A DNA stretch of 64,000 nucleotides, taken from assembly GCF_000340215.1 (NCBI RefSeq), contig NW_006921532.1, positions 9,267,172-9,331,171 of the forward strand, in the 5' to 3' direction. The position numbers were made by a program, and so were the translations under genes. Source of the DNA: Pseudocercospora fijiensis CIRAD86 (lineage: Eukaryota > Ascomycota > Dothideomycetes > Mycosphaerellales > Mycosphaerellaceae). Under the pieces are notes generated by a model that was not told the origin of the DNA, ran no database searches, and saw nothing but the letters and a program-made list of their open reading frames with translations. Below, piece after piece: positions 34,089 through 45,528 of this stretch. The number at the start of each line of letters is the position of its first letter. Position 1 is the first letter of the stretch.

Positions 34089-34537
34089 ATGTCCAGCATC
34101 AACAAAAGCACGCACATCATGACCAGCTTAGCGATGATCGCCCTGTTCGTCATCTCCGCATCGACATCCGCAGTTCCCAGACCTGCGCCATTCGCAAGAC
34201 AGGCCACACCTTCCGACATAGCAACAACCTCTGAATCAACCATACCTTCTTCAACAACCGCAGCACCGAGCGTCGACCTTGCCGCACTCTGGCCAGCAGC
34301 CCAAGCAGCCACAAATACAGCCCCAGGAGATGATCATCCTACCGCCTGCAAACCAATCTCGATCTGCGACCGGCGCGTCAATTCCTGCGGAATGATGTAC
34401 GGAGCGTAAGTCCGATCCTCCCTGCGACTGCAACCAAAAAAATTGCTGACCTTGTTTTTTTTTGCCCCCCCAGATGTTATGATAAGAATTACTGCGATGG
34501 CAATACTAGTCCCTATCCCATTCCAACCTGCCCGTGA
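34089..34537 (+). CDS. Small secreted six-cysteine protein (effector candidate)
   Basis: Two exons, 34089-34405 and 34474-34537, with a 68-nt intron (GTAAGT donor, long T and C run, CAG end); 126 aa. The ATG at 34089 is in ACCATGTC; in-frame alternatives are 34053, 34083 and 34119. The N-terminus is a signal peptide (core MTSLAMIALFVISASTSA), then a Ser/Thr/Pro/Ala-rich linker of about 60 residues. The C-terminal domain has cysteines in ACKPISIC, NSCGMMYGAC, NYC and PTC: six in about 40 residues, enough for three disulfides. The pattern with CKPISxC and SCGMMYGxCYD looks like a widespread ascomycete secreted-protein motif; I cannot name the family. Location 2.3 kb from a RIP island fits the two-speed-genome pattern of fungal effectors, but a role in host interaction is inference. 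Confidence 0.8.
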
Positions 34538-35161
34538 AAGCATAACCATAACGTTGGACCGAAAATGGAAGCGCATGCATGATGATGATGTAGTTAGTGT
34601 TTGAAGAGAGAGAGGAAGAAGAATCTCGCACGATGAACTTTGAACGTACGTAGCACACATGAGATGTGTGTGTATGGATGACCGGTATGGAATTTCTAGA
34701 AGGGTGATGAAACACAGATAGCCTTCCGAAATGGCCATGAAAGGATTTTTTTTTGCCCCCTCTTGCCTTCTGGTTCATGTCTCTGTGTCATACATACATA
34801 TCTGCCTCGCTGACGATTCCTCTACGAAGGATAATAAGAAATGCGACTCCGAGTACGCGGCACTGATCGGGCGCTCAAGTCAGATCATCAAACCATTCTC
34901 AATATCTTCATGATGAAGGTTGGGGCAGGAAATATCACATACGAATCGGCGTCTCATTTCATATCAAGGGAGCTTCGTAGCATACGAAATACGAAAAAAA
35001 AAGCCCCCTCATCTATCTATACAAGCAAACCAAGCTGGCACACAGCCCAACGCTTTATAGTGGTATCACAATGGCTTCATCCAACCCCGAAATCACCTTA
35101 CCACCTCCTGCCATAAATCGGATCCTCGAGCCTCCTACTCTGCTGTGCCTTCGGCATGGGT
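34538..35161. other. Intergenic, convergent 3' ends
   Basis: Between the secreted-protein gene (+) and the SNF2 gene (-). No frame of interest. A T-run plus GCCCCC at 34746-34760 repeats the polypyrimidine sequence of the upstream gene's intron (34454-34470). Confidence 0.5.
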
Positions 35162-38100
35162 CTAGACATACACATCCGACAAGTCCCTAACATGACCGGA
35201 AGCAGACACATGAGCCGGACCATCCAAGAGCCTATTGTCGTCTCCAAACTTTGCCCAGTACTCGCGGTCGTTGCCATGTTCGATAGCCTCGGCATCATGC
35301 CTGAACAAGCCCAAAATGTCCTTCATAGACAAATTGCCCATGCCCTTAGCACCGCCTTCGATGGCAGCGTTGGCGAGCTCTCGCTTCTTTTCTTGAAGAT
35401 CGAGGATGCGTTCCTCGACGGTCTCGCGAATCGTGAGTCGGAAAACTTTGACATCGACTGTTTGGTTGAGACGATGAACGCGGTCGATGGCTTGTTCTTC
35501 GACGAAAGGATTCCAGAAGGGTTCGACGATGACGACTCTGCTGGCTGCCGTCAGGTTGAGGCCAAGAGAGCCGCACTTGAGGGAGCAGAGGAGGACGCGA
35601 GTCTTTTTGTCGTTGCGAAGGCTGTTGAGTGATTGCTCGCGAGCGTCCGGTCGCATGCTGCCATCGTAGCGGACGAAGCGGATGTCGGCATGACGGAGAT
35701 GTGGTTCGATCAAGTCCAGCATGGTGGTGAACTGCGAGAAGACAATGGTCTTGTGCTTAGGTGTTTCGGTGTGGAGAATGCGAAGAAGCTGTCGGATCTT
35801 GGTCGATGGAGCGTGCTTTGGCTTGGAGAAACCACTCATGCCTTCGAGCAGCCCACTCTGATCACTTTCGGCCCCATCATCCTCCGCAGAGTCGTCAGTC
35901 TCACTATCTTCCTCGGTCTCTTCTTCGTCACCAGACACTTCCGTGTCATCGTCAGAATCCACGACTTTCATCTTGCGAGCACGCGAAGGCGAATCGTTAA
36001 TTTGAGAGTCGTCCTCGTCGCTCCTTTCGGAATCAATAGTGTCGAGCGTCTCACCGCCGCCCTCGTCGTCTTCGTCGCCATCGCTGTTATCCACGGGTGC
36101 CTTTCGAGCGTTGCGAGCATGCTTGCCAACAATCCACTCACCACCATCTTCCTCATCTTCATCATCGCTGTCGATGACTACTTTCCGGTTCCGCGCGCGA
36201 CGTGGTTTAGGCTCGTCTTCAGCAACCCCGCTGTCGTCGACAGTCTTGCCAGGCTTGCTCTTCCGCTGCTTGCTCCTCAATTTCTTCTGCTTCTTGCCTG
36301 AGTTCTTGCCTTTCATAGCCTTGAGGTCCGCCTCGCATTCTGAGCAACGCACAGCTCCATCCCTGGACTCCGCAGCGGAGAGCTTGATCTGGCAGACATC
36401 GCAATTCTTGGTCTCGACACTAACACCACCCATGAGTGCAGTCAGTGCATCCATCTCGTCGCCTTCATTTTTGCCTGCTCGCTTCCCGTTTGGCAGACCT
36501 GTTGTCATTGCGTCTTTGTCCTTGGCCATCGCCATTTCGATGAGCTGTGGATGATCACACATCTGCCTCAGACGAAGCAGAAGGACGAGAGCACCAATGT
36601 AGTCTGCGTTGCCCTTGGCTTCCATCATCTGCTCGAGACGCTTGTCGGCGCGTGCTTGCAGGCGGTCGTAATATTCCTTCTCCACAGGATCGAATTGGCA
36701 CTCAACGGTCATGACTTCACGCTTGACAATCTGCATGCTTCCATTCTTTGCCTCGCCATCTTCAGTCGTAGCAGACTTGCCACCGAAGTTCAGGGCGCCA
36801 TCCTTCTTCAGAATGTCCTTCGTGCGTCGCTTCATGAAAGCTTTCAGAAAGACCTGAAGGCGATTCATCGCCAGACCTCCGCGCCCAGATTTCATTGGCT
36901 TGATGATCTGCTCTTTCCATCTCGGAAGCTCGCAGTAAGGCTTGATGCGCAGGAATTTGATGAGGGACTGCAATTCGTCTAAGTTGTTCTGCATGGGTGT
37001 GCCAGTCAAGCACCATCGGTACCAAGAGTTGAGCGCGCAGCACGCCAATGACGATTTCGCATTGCGATTCTTGATGCTGTGGGCTTCATCAAGCATCAGT
37101 CGATACCAGTGTACGCCGAAGCAGCCAACACGAGTGCCGTACTCTGAGTTCATGTTTGATCCAGCATGCTCAGACGTAAGCGTCTGGAACGTGGTGATGA
37201 CCACGTCATACTTCTTCAGGTCGGCGCTGTTCTTGGTTCTGTTGGCGCCGTGATGGACAAGAACCTTCAGTGCGTGGCTCTTGTTGACCTTGCTCTTGAT
37301 CTCGGACTCCCATTGCTTGATGAGCGCGAGAGGAGCAACAACGAGCGTGCCTTTTCCAACATCTTTGCCTGGTAGCTTTTGTCCCTTGAACTCTGGCTTC
37401 GCGTCGATCGCAGGTCGCGGATTCGTCAGCATGAGCGCGACAGATTGCACAGTCTTTCCCAGGCCCATGTCATCTGCCAGTATACCACCCTTGGGCAGGA
37501 TTCCACGCGTCTTGGTCTTGCCAATCTCCTTGTCAATCATCCACGACACGCCCTCGACTTGATGCGGGAGCAGCTTGACCGCGAGTCCATCAACCGTGCC
37601 GTCTTCTTCTTCTTGTTCGTCTTCATCCTCTTCTTTCTTGGCCCCTTCCTCCTGCTTCACACCAAGCGCAGCAAGCTTGCTGGCCAGACTCTTAGTCTTG
37701 GTGTCCTCCTCTTGCAGCTTCTCCACCTTCTTGATGCGAGAACGGAGACGAGTCTTACCCTTCTCTGCCTCGTCGTCGAAAGCCGCTTCCAGCAATTTCT
37801 TCATGTCCTCGTCGGCGCGAGTCGAGTCCATATACATGTAAGGATCTATTGCGCCGAACTTGCCACTATTGGCTCGAATCTCTGCATCAGGATCAAAGTT
37901 CTCGCCATCGGAGCCATCATCATCATCAATAACGTGCGGCTGAGGTTTGGGTTGTGGGCGCGTCAAGTCAATTACCTGACGAGGCGGAACGAAGGTCGCG
38001 TAAGGGTTCATGTTGGCGGTTGACGAAGAGTATGTGGGTTGCTGGGGCGGGTAAATGGTTCGCGGCGGTGGATTTGTGGGTACAGATATGGGTGTCGCGC

Positions 38101-38697
38101 CGTGCTGCACGCTACTGAGTGGTTTGAATTGGCGAGCGTTGCCTGGAGGTCCCGATAAGGAGGAAGGTTTAGTAGTGCTTGACGAGGGTGCGCGTTCCGT
38201 CTGCACAGATGCTCTGTAGGAATCACTTGGAATGCGATTCTGCGTAGTCAGTGGTCGATTCTGGACAGGCGGTCGATTCTTGGGCATGAAAATGCTGGGC
38301 GACGATTTCTTGAGCGGATTGCGCAGAGGACTCGCTTTGCCGAATTCAACGTCTCCGGACTGCCTCTTCTCAGCCTTGTCGCTGTCGGTCGATTGCGCCT
38401 GCTTCTGGTTGGGAGACTGCATCTTGGCTGATATGCTACACAGCGGTCAGTCTTTGCCTTGGCCTTTACCCCATTCTCTTCTTGCTTACTTTGCTAGAGG
38501 CTGTCTATCCTTCTTTTGAGGTGATGAGAATTGTCCAGACGAGGTCCAACTCGGACTTCGCTCCCGAACCATAGCCTTCTCTAGATATTTCGGTGACGGA
38601 AGTGTATCGACAGGCTGGAACGCCTTGCGGCGAGTGGGCGAGGCAGTATATGGGCTGCAATACTCTACGCAGCAAAGATGTGCTGTACTCACGGCAT
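35162..38697 (-). CDS. SNF2-family DNA-dependent ATPase/helicase, Rad5/Rad16-like group
   Basis: The main exon 35162-38435 carries a 1,086-residue frame from the ATG at 38422. Upstream, a 54-nt intron (38436-38489) joins in frame to an exon at 38490-38654, and a further 38-nt intron could join to an ATG at 38693-38697; that model gives 1,147 aa, but the 5' end is uncertain. Motifs counted from 38422: GGILADDMGLGKTVQ (Walker A, near 315), LMLDEAHSIKN (near 442), LTGTPMQNNLDEL, then GSLGLNLTAASRVVIVEPFW and AIDRVHRLNQT (motifs V and VI). A CDVC...CSEC four-cysteine cluster near 675 and a long acidic Lys/Ser/Asp region split the two ATPase lobes, as in Rad5/Rad16/HLTF relatives where a RING sits. 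Here the cluster has too few Cys/His for a RING. Role: ATP-driven remodelling of DNA-protein complexes in the nucleus, probably in repair or transcription (inference). Confidence 0.88.
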
Positions 38698-38813
38698 CGA
38701 AGTTGAAGTCGAGCCTTCCTGGTTGCGCACAAAAGCCCAGACGTCACAGCTTCCATCCACTGTTTGACCGATTTTAGGCGGCAGCAGTCACGCGGGTTGC
38801 GTGGGGAAACAGC

Positions 38814-38845
38814 CGCGTCGCGTCGCGTCGCGCCGCGCCGCGCGT
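38814..38845 (-). promoter_or_regulatory. Iterated ACGCG (MCB-like) cluster upstream of the SNF2 gene
   Basis: On the SNF2 sense strand this run reads as several CGCGGCG units followed by repeated CGACGCG. ACGCG is the core of the MCB element bound by the MBF G1/S factor in fungi, and DNA-repair genes often carry it. The cluster lies about 120-400 bp upstream of the possible starts. It could equally be a simple GC repeat. Confidence 0.4.
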
Positions 38846-40161
38846 AGACCTCTTCACGCTTCCATCCACAGTCTTGTGAAAGACGTCGAGGTACTGTCGT
38901 GTTTCTATGCTCATCCCACACAAAGATGCCAGGCTACGCGATGCCTCATACCGGGACCTATATAAGCATGTCTTCCATGTGCCTTTCCTTGTGCACACTA
39001 ATTCGGCCCACAAGCTGTTCTCGGTGTCTCTCAAGGTGTCATTCACGGGATCTCGTGCAAACGCGGATTTCGCGATCTGGACAACGACTATGTTCTATCT
39101 GGGGTGTTGAAGCTTAGACGGCAGGGAAAGAGCAAGTTGCAAAGAGTCGTGGTGGGTCCTTTTGAACGGAATCGCATACTTGACCCGGCCGATATCGAGC
39201 TGAGGGCAGAAAGCTGGGAAATGCGTTGTTACACGGAAGTGCGTCAAGAAGCTGTCAGGCTCTCACAGCATCAGGAGTGGAAGTTAGTATACCCAACGTG
39301 CTTCAACAAGACGGGTGAGGGAGATAGGTGTAATTCTCTGCGAGGCATGCATTTCGACTTTGAATAGGTCCCGTCTAATATACTGTAAGTGTGAAGCGAG
39401 CATTTTCAGACACACATGAGATAAAGAGACCGTAGGAGATCTCGAATTGGGACTATTCCATTCGTACACCATATTGGGCGTAGTTTTCAAGAACTTATGT
39501 CCAGCTAGCTTCACAAACATCGTCTCTCTAATCCAAATGTTGCGAAATAGCATGGAACGTGCCTTGTGATGGCGTATTTATCACCGCATTGGTGAAGGAT
39601 GGCCCCCTACGAAAGCAAAGAGATGGCCGCGTGCCATTGTCAAGGAGCGATTCGCTAAACTGGGGGCCTAAGATGGCGATCCAAATCGGTCAATTTCCGT
39701 GTCCTCTAACAGGATTGCATACGAAATCTCCTTGAGGGAGTCTACACATCTGTGCAGGATTACGGATCTGGACCAAGACCGACGGCTTCGAGACTTTGTC
39801 TGAGATTGCTTACCGAAAGTCTGGGACAAAGGGAAGCATCCATTTCTGCACAAAGCGACATCAACATCTGCAACCCAAGATTATAAGGTGAATAGAGCAT
39901 ACACTTCAATGCTCAGAGACTCTGAGAGAGTGACGAGGCGAATGGAGATTTCACGCTTCATTCACTTCGCGCGCCAAGCCGTGAAGCTAGTGCCGGCAAG
40001 ACCCGCGGTTTGCTCGTGACAACTCCCGAGCCTGCTTGCAAGCTCTTCCGCTGTCACATCGACATCCTCGAGATCGCACACGCGACATTTGTGCTGTATG
40101 CATATTGCACACCTACAATTTGTCGCCGCCAACAAACAAATCTCAAAGCGAAGTCGATATC
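38846..40161. other. Intergenic between divergent genes
   Basis: No supported gene. Frames at 38907-39110 and 39104-39367 (+) lack known motifs. The right part is the leader of the 1,788-residue protein; in-frame ATG codons before 40162 (from 40036) give a poor, charged N-terminus. Confidence 0.5.
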
Positions 40162-43100
40162 ATGGCTGACCACGCGTTCGTCCATGTTTTCGCGCTCGCC
40201 GCCATCGCCGCCGTGGTAGCGAACCAACACATCCCACAAGAACAGAAGAGTAGAGCATGGTATCTTGTGCTCGGATGCCTCTGCCTATTCCTCGTTCTTG
40301 AGGTCGCTATCCAGTCCTGGGCGCTCTATATGGGCGTCCAAAACGCATGGCTGACCGCACTCCAAATACTCGAGTCCTTCTGGACTATCATCAAGACATA
40401 CCCTGCTACGGCGGGTCGCGATGACACACCGTTCTTCTATTCCTCGACCACAACATCTCGCCTCGACTTGTCCGATGCCCTCTTCGTCTTTCTCGTTGTC
40501 GCGGTGGCAGGCGCCGCAATCTGCGTCGGTCTCCTCAGCCTGGCGGAATGGTCTACCTCGCGAGTCTCATGCAACGTGAGCGCTGCACAACCTCATAATG
40601 CTGCCGAGCCGAGTTCCAATGCACTGCAGGAGGCTGTGGCCATCGATTTAGATGCGTCCGCAGATCAAACGGCATACCCAGTAGAAGGGCCCATCCGTTT
40701 CAATCGCGAGAACACATCCCAGACACCAGAAGAGGCGCCATCAGCTGTTAAGGAATCTGCATCGCCGTTCGCCCCAGCGCCCAAATCTGCTCAAGATCCT
40801 CGTTTCCACACCTGGCTCCGGAGAGTCGATATTCCCTGGAACACCAAATGCTATGCTTCAGCCGTTTTCTATGGTACAGGTATCTGGTGGCATCCAATTC
40901 TCGCGTGGAGAAGCAGGAAGACACCAAAGACCCAAAAGATGATAAAGGAGCAGGAGCAACGAATTGAAGACATTTTCAAAATGCGCCAACAACGTCCAGG
41001 CCTAGAGACGGATGCAAAGATTGCGCAGAAGTACGAACCATTCAACTGGCCAAAGAGAGGCCCACCAACTGATACGGATCGTAAGGAGCGCAAAACCTTC
41101 AAGAGCAAGACAAATAATGATAAGCCGCGCAAAGAGCCAAGAACGTCGAAGGAGGAGGCACACACAAATATGTCTAAGGCAGACTCTACCCGCGAATTCA
41201 AGGACAAGCCTTTGAATAGTCACAACACGGCTGAAGATGGCGGTAGCGTTCCACAATTCCAGAACCCTGAGCCTGCAGCACAATGCACTCCAGCTCCGAT
41301 GTCCCTGGATGGAAAGTCTCCCTTAGATGAGAAGGCTGAAGACTCTGCTGCGCCAAAACAACAGCATGAAATACCTCTTGTCGACATCACGAAGGGTCTT
41401 GAGATCGCGCCTTCACGGCCAGAAGCACAGCGGACCGAGGATGCTGCAGTGATCTCCGCTAGTACCACTCACAGCGTCGAGAATAAGTCAGACCAGGTCG
41501 CTACTCCGGAATGCTCTGCTCTGCCAGAAATGGAGGATCAGAGCGACCAGAAAGCTGCCGTCGCTGTATCACAGATCTCTTCTGACATCAATCCAGCCCA
41601 GGAAGAATCAAACTTGAACCCCGAAGCCATCTCAAGAGCTTTGCCATTGACGCAAGACCATGAAGATACCACGAGCAATGTTGCGCCGCAGAAACTTCCT
41701 GTACTTTCGGATAGTGTCAAGCCAATGCCAATAAGCACGCCATCAGAGGAAGTGTCCGAACTTGAAGAATTGAAGGGATCAGAGCCGGCACAGGCTGTGC
41801 AAGAGCACCGGACCAACGAGAGTGAAGAGAGCGCTAGTGCAGTCGACAATGTCGCGTCAGCTCCGACGCGCAACGACAGATACGCAGGTGATATTGAGTC
41901 TGGTCTTCGATCAGCTGCGTCTTCCGGCGGAAGCGATGGCAGTCAAGGTGACCAGACGATGTCCCTCCCCCAGTATCAGGAAGCTCTTGTCGCTGCAGGC
42001 AGCGATGATACCCACGAAGACATCGATATGACCAACACAAACCCTGATAGCGAGTTCTCCAATGATGCCAGTGAGGAGCATCACACGTTCACATCTGGTG
42101 ATGCAATGGACATCCTTCCTTCATCCAGCAATGGCCGAGACATTGAGGTCCAGGCTGGTATAATTCCGGTCGAGCATCAGATCGGAGGTGCACATGATAG
42201 CACTGCTGGAGATGTGATGACTATCCACCAGGGGCCTGTAGCACAGACAATGCCGGCTGCTCCATCTCCTGCCCAGAATCTAGAGTCTCATTCCGAGGAG
42301 CAGCTTGCCAACAATGATGCTATGGATGAGGACGAGGACATGATCGAAGTGCCGTCTCAAGACACAAATCAGTCGACCCACGCCGTTCAGAACGACTCGC
42401 AGCCGAGCACTCTTGTTCCAACGCCTGCTTTTACGCATGCGCCCCAGTCTTCTCTCTTCAATGAGCCTATGCAGATGAGCTTGCGCGGCAGTAATGCTTT
42501 CAGCGGCTCAGGTGCTGCTCAACAGTATTCTACAGCGCCAATATTCAAAGCAGCACATCAGGCACCGCCACAGGGAGTATTCGCATTCGACGGTCCTCCT
42601 CTGCCCTCTCAATTCTCCTTCGAAACTATTGGCCTGCCTCCGGCCTTTGGCGCGGGACCCGCTGTCGAAAATGTTCCAAATTCTGTGAACTTCTTTCCGC
42701 CATCTGGAGCTCCTCCTGTTACGTTCGGCAGTGCAAGTATCAATAACACTCCTGAATCAACACTCGGCACTACTCAGGCCCATCCTCAGCGAAGAGCGGC
42801 TAGGAGTGGACAGCAAAGCTTCGGTGTGCACTCCACAGCGTTTACTACTGCACAATGGCCGGTGCCAGCAGAGACGAAGAAGTCTGTGACATTCGAGGCC
42901 GCGCCATTTGGTCGTGTGCAAGCTTTCGGTAACAACGCCTTCCCTGCGACACAGCAAATGTTCAGCTTTGGTACAGAGCAAAGCACTAGCAAGACAACCA
43001 CCAACGGGGGGCAGCAGCCTGTGTCTTCGAATGCGCTCCTGCAGAATGTCCAGATGCCTATCGGCACTGCCGGGCCTCAAAGCACGGCTTTCCAGAGTAC

Positions 43101-45528
43101 GGCCATGCAGAGTGCACCTCTGCTTGGTGCAAATGACAATTCCAAACAGGTGGCGACAGTAGCGTCTCAAATCGACTCTGTGGCTCAGCAGCCGGGGAAT
43201 CCTTTGAAGACCCAGCAAGTATCTGGTAGCGGCAACCAGCATGACCAGTCTCCTAAGCCCACAGCCGAAGATTCGAATCTATTTACGAGCACTCAGGGCG
43301 CTGTGAAAGCTCCAGCTATCTCCAGTAGTCACGAGCCGGACGAGTCCTCAAACAATCAGGCGTCTTCAGCTCCTGAATATGCTCCAGTGGACTCTGAAGC
43401 CTTTGCATTGTCCTTGCGTCCAATTCTGAAGGCTGGAGGCGCTCGCTCTGCTGCTCGACGAAAGCCTACACAGTCTACGCCATTTGCCAACCTCCCGAGT
43501 CCGAGGAAGCGCAATCGAGAAGACGACGTTGAACGTGATCGTGAAGCTGAAGCTGAAGCTGAAGAACCAGAGCTTACACGTCATCGAGAAGAAAATCCAA
43601 TCAAGGCCGATCTGGGAACTGCTGAGTTTGAGGCTCAAGATGTCCTGCTCGAATATACTGTTCCTTTCGATTATAAGCTCCAAGTGGCGAAAGAACGCAT
43701 GGCGAAATGGCAGACGAATCTTCAGGCGATGCAGTTGAATGGAAATACCTCTGGCGGAGTTCTATCGACGCTGGTAGAGTACGCGAAAGAAGCCGATTGT
43801 TGCCTGGAATTCTTCGAAACCGAAGAGGGAAAATGGCACGAACCGACTCAGAAGACCACCGCGGATGAGAAGCTTACCGTCGAACAGCTGAATGCCCTTG
43901 TGCAATGTAGCATTTACGCCAACAGCATGACTGACAACATGCATCTTCCGAGTTTAGACATCCAGTCCGCCGCCTCAGAACTGTTCCGCAAGCTGGAAAA
44001 ACTCCATACAAAGTTGGAGGCCAAGCGCGAAGAGTGGGTTAAGTTGGAACGTCGCCACAAATATCAGCCTCCAGAGGCCATTGCCGGTATACCTGATCAG
44101 ATTCGAAGAGATGTTCTCCAGCTTTGCAACGCTCTGCCCAACGAGAATGGGACGGCCATGAACGTGCAGGAGGAGTTGAAGAAGGAATCCAGCATCGCTA
44201 CAGGTGTTGTTAACTTGGTCAACGGCCATTTGGACAACCTCGAATCTTTCTTCGACGGAAGTACGGAGGAGCGAAGCTATGCAGTCAACAGCACGTTTGG
44301 GAAACACTTGCTTGAGCGCCTGAAGGAGATAGAAGCCGCATTGAAACCACTTGTCGTCGTGGAGAAAGACAGTGCGACCACTCCAAAGAATGGACTGGAA
44401 AGGTTGTGGTCCAGAATTAGGAATGGGAAGGTCGCGGCACCCTTGGTTGCTGTGTATGGGAATTTTTGGGAGAGTCAGGCGCGACTGGAGCAATCTCAGG
44501 ACGAGGGAACTCAAGACGCCCTCGGAGACTCTCAAGCGCTCCAAGGAAAAGTGCTCGCACAGTCTGCGACCCCTTCGACACTCGCAGCGACCCATGCGAT
44601 AGCAACGGCGACGTCGCAGCCCACATACCGGCAGGCTTCAACGATCCCCGCTACAAATGCTACGCCTCTTGGACTTTCAACTCGAAGCCATCAGGGCTCT
44701 TACGTCCCAAAGGTGCCGTCAAGAAACAATTCGGAGCTCTCTCCCGAAAAGGCTGATCAGGGGCTATATCCTTCTGAAAAGTCAAATCCCCTGAAGTCGA
44801 TGGAAGATGATCCCGCAAAAAAGCTCATGAGAAGATGGCTTGATGCTTCTGAGAAGGAATTCATCGATCTGGAACACTCACCTCGCCTGGAGAACACAAA
44901 GGCTGCCGTTGAGCAGCTGCGAGTTCGGCTGAAGCACATCAATGAGAAGTTCGTGAAGGATCGATACTCCTGGAAGACGAATGTCATTAATCGCGACGAC
45001 AGCCAATACTGCCAAGATAAGGTGAAAGCCATCACCCCTCGACTGAAATGGACCATCGAAGTGATGGGAGATGATGGTCGCTCGTCTTGTGATTTTAAGG
45101 AAGCACAAGATCTGTGCGACATTCTCTTGAAAGCCCTCAGATTGAGCAGGTCCCAGCAGAACTGCGTCACTATCATGAGAGAATTTAGGCAGTTTGTTGA
45201 CGACAACATCGCTCCTCTGCGAGACTCGGGAAAGACCATTGCAGATGACGAGGCCGAAGAACTGAGAACAATTTGGGGAGAATTCTCATTCGTGTGCAAC
45301 AGCATCAAGGAAATCATAGACCGTATTGACGACAAGGCCGAATCGTGGAAGGTCTTGGCCGATAGCCAGTATGGATATTGCTTGCTCAAAACCTTGAACG
45401 CCGAGCTCTTACCGGCCCTCATGGCTGTGATGGATCCTGTCCAGGAAAAGCTTGAATTCCATGTTTCGTTGCTGGAGGACCTGGAGAAATTGAGGGCCGA
45501 TCTTCAGTCACGTCATGGCTCTGGTTGA
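40162..45528 (+). CDS. Large membrane protein with FG-bearing disordered region and C-terminal coiled coils
   Basis: Single exon, 1,788 aa from the ATG at 40162 (ATCATGGCTG). Residues 1-140 contain about three hydrophobic segments: FALAAIAAVVANQ, YLVLGCLCLFLVLEVAI and LFVFLVVAVAGAAICVGLLS. Residues about 170-1100 are disordered, rich in Glu, Ser, Pro and Gln, with scattered FG dipeptides at about 800-950 (PPAFGAGP, VTFGSAS, FSFGTEQ). A basic stretch (RRKPTQSTPFANLPSPRKRN) near 1100-1120 could be a nuclear import signal. The last 600 residues are charged and helical, with heptad-like leucines, suggesting coiled coils. Membrane anchor, FG dipeptides and coiled coil recall nucleoporins or nuclear-envelope proteins, but FG spacing is sparse and I recognise no named family. 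The frame is open for 5.4 kb, so the gene itself is secure; the role is not. Confidence 0.85.
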   Translation: MADHAFVHVFALAAIAAVVANQHIPQEQKSRAWYLVLGCLCLFLVLEVAIQSWALYMGVQNAWLTALQILESFWTIIKTYPATAGRDDTPFFYSSTTTSRLDLSDALFVFLVVAVAGAAICVGLLSLAEWSTSRVSCNVSAAQPHNAAEPSSNALQEAVAIDLDASADQTAYPVEGPIRFNRENTSQTPEEAPSAVKESASPFAPAPKSAQDPRFHTWLRRVDIPWNTKCYASAVFYGTGIWWHPILAWRSRKTPKTQKMIKEQEQRIEDIFKMRQQRPGLETDAKIAQKYEPFNWPKRGPPTDTDRKERKTFKSKTNNDKPRKEPRTSKEEAHTNMSKADSTREFKDKPLNSHNTAEDGGSVPQFQNPEPAAQCTPAPMSLDGKSPLDEKAEDSAAPKQQHEIPLVDITKGLEIAPSRPEAQRTEDAAVISASTTHSVENKSDQVATPECSALPEMEDQSDQKAAVAVSQISSDINPAQEESNLNPEAISRALPLTQDHEDTTSNVAPQKLPVLSDSVKPMPISTPSEEVSELEELKGSEPAQAVQEHRTNESEESASAVDNVASAPTRNDRYAGDIESGLRSAASSGGSDGSQGDQTMSLPQYQEALVAAGSDDTHEDIDMTNTNPDSEFSNDASEEHHTFTSGDAMDILPSSSNGRDIEVQAGIIPVEHQIGGAHDSTAGDVMTIHQGPVAQTMPAAPSPAQNLESHSEEQLANNDAMDEDEDMIEVPSQDTNQSTHAVQNDSQPSTLVPTPAFTHAPQSSLFNEPMQMSLRGSNAFSGSGAAQQYSTAPIFKAAHQAPPQGVFAFDGPPLPSQFSFETIGLPPAFGAGPAVENVPNSVNFFPPSGAPPVTFGSASINNTPESTLGTTQAHPQRRAARSGQQSFGVHSTAFTTAQWPVPAETKKSVTFEAAPFGRVQAFGNNAFPATQQMFSFGTEQSTSKTTTNGGQQPVSSNALLQNVQMPIGTAGPQSTAFQSTAMQSAPLLGANDNSKQVATVASQIDSVAQQPGNPLKTQQVSGSGNQHDQSPKPTAEDSNLFTSTQGAVKAPAISSSHEPDESSNNQASSAPEYAPVDSEAFALSLRPILKAGGARSAARRKPTQSTPFANLPSPRKRNREDDVERDREAEAEAEEPELTRHREENPIKADLGTAEFEAQDVLLEYTVPFDYKLQVAKERMAKWQTNLQAMQLNGNTSGGVLSTLVEYAKEADCCLEFFETEEGKWHEPTQKTTADEKLTVEQLNALVQCSIYANSMTDNMHLPSLDIQSAASELFRKLEKLHTKLEAKREEWVKLERRHKYQPPEAIAGIPDQIRRDVLQLCNALPNENGTAMNVQEELKKESSIATGVVNLVNGHLDNLESFFDGSTEERSYAVNSTFGKHLLERLKEIEAALKPLVVVEKDSATTPKNGLERLWSRIRNGKVAAPLVAVYGNFWESQARLEQSQDEGTQDALGDSQALQGKVLAQSATPSTLAATHAIATATSQPTYRQASTIPATNATPLGLSTRSHQGSYVPKVPSRNNSELSPEKADQGLYPSEKSNPLKSMEDDPAKKLMRRWLDASEKEFIDLEHSPRLENTKAAVEQLRVRLKHINEKFVKDRYSWKTNVINRDDSQYCQDKVKAITPRLKWTIEVMGDDGRSSCDFKEAQDLCDILLKALRLSRSQQNCVTIMREFRQFVDDNIAPLRDSGKTIADDEAEELRTIWGEFSFVCNSIKEIIDRIDDKAESWKVLADSQYGYCLLKTLNAELLPALMAVMDPVQEKLEFHVSLLEDLEKLRADLQSRHGSG

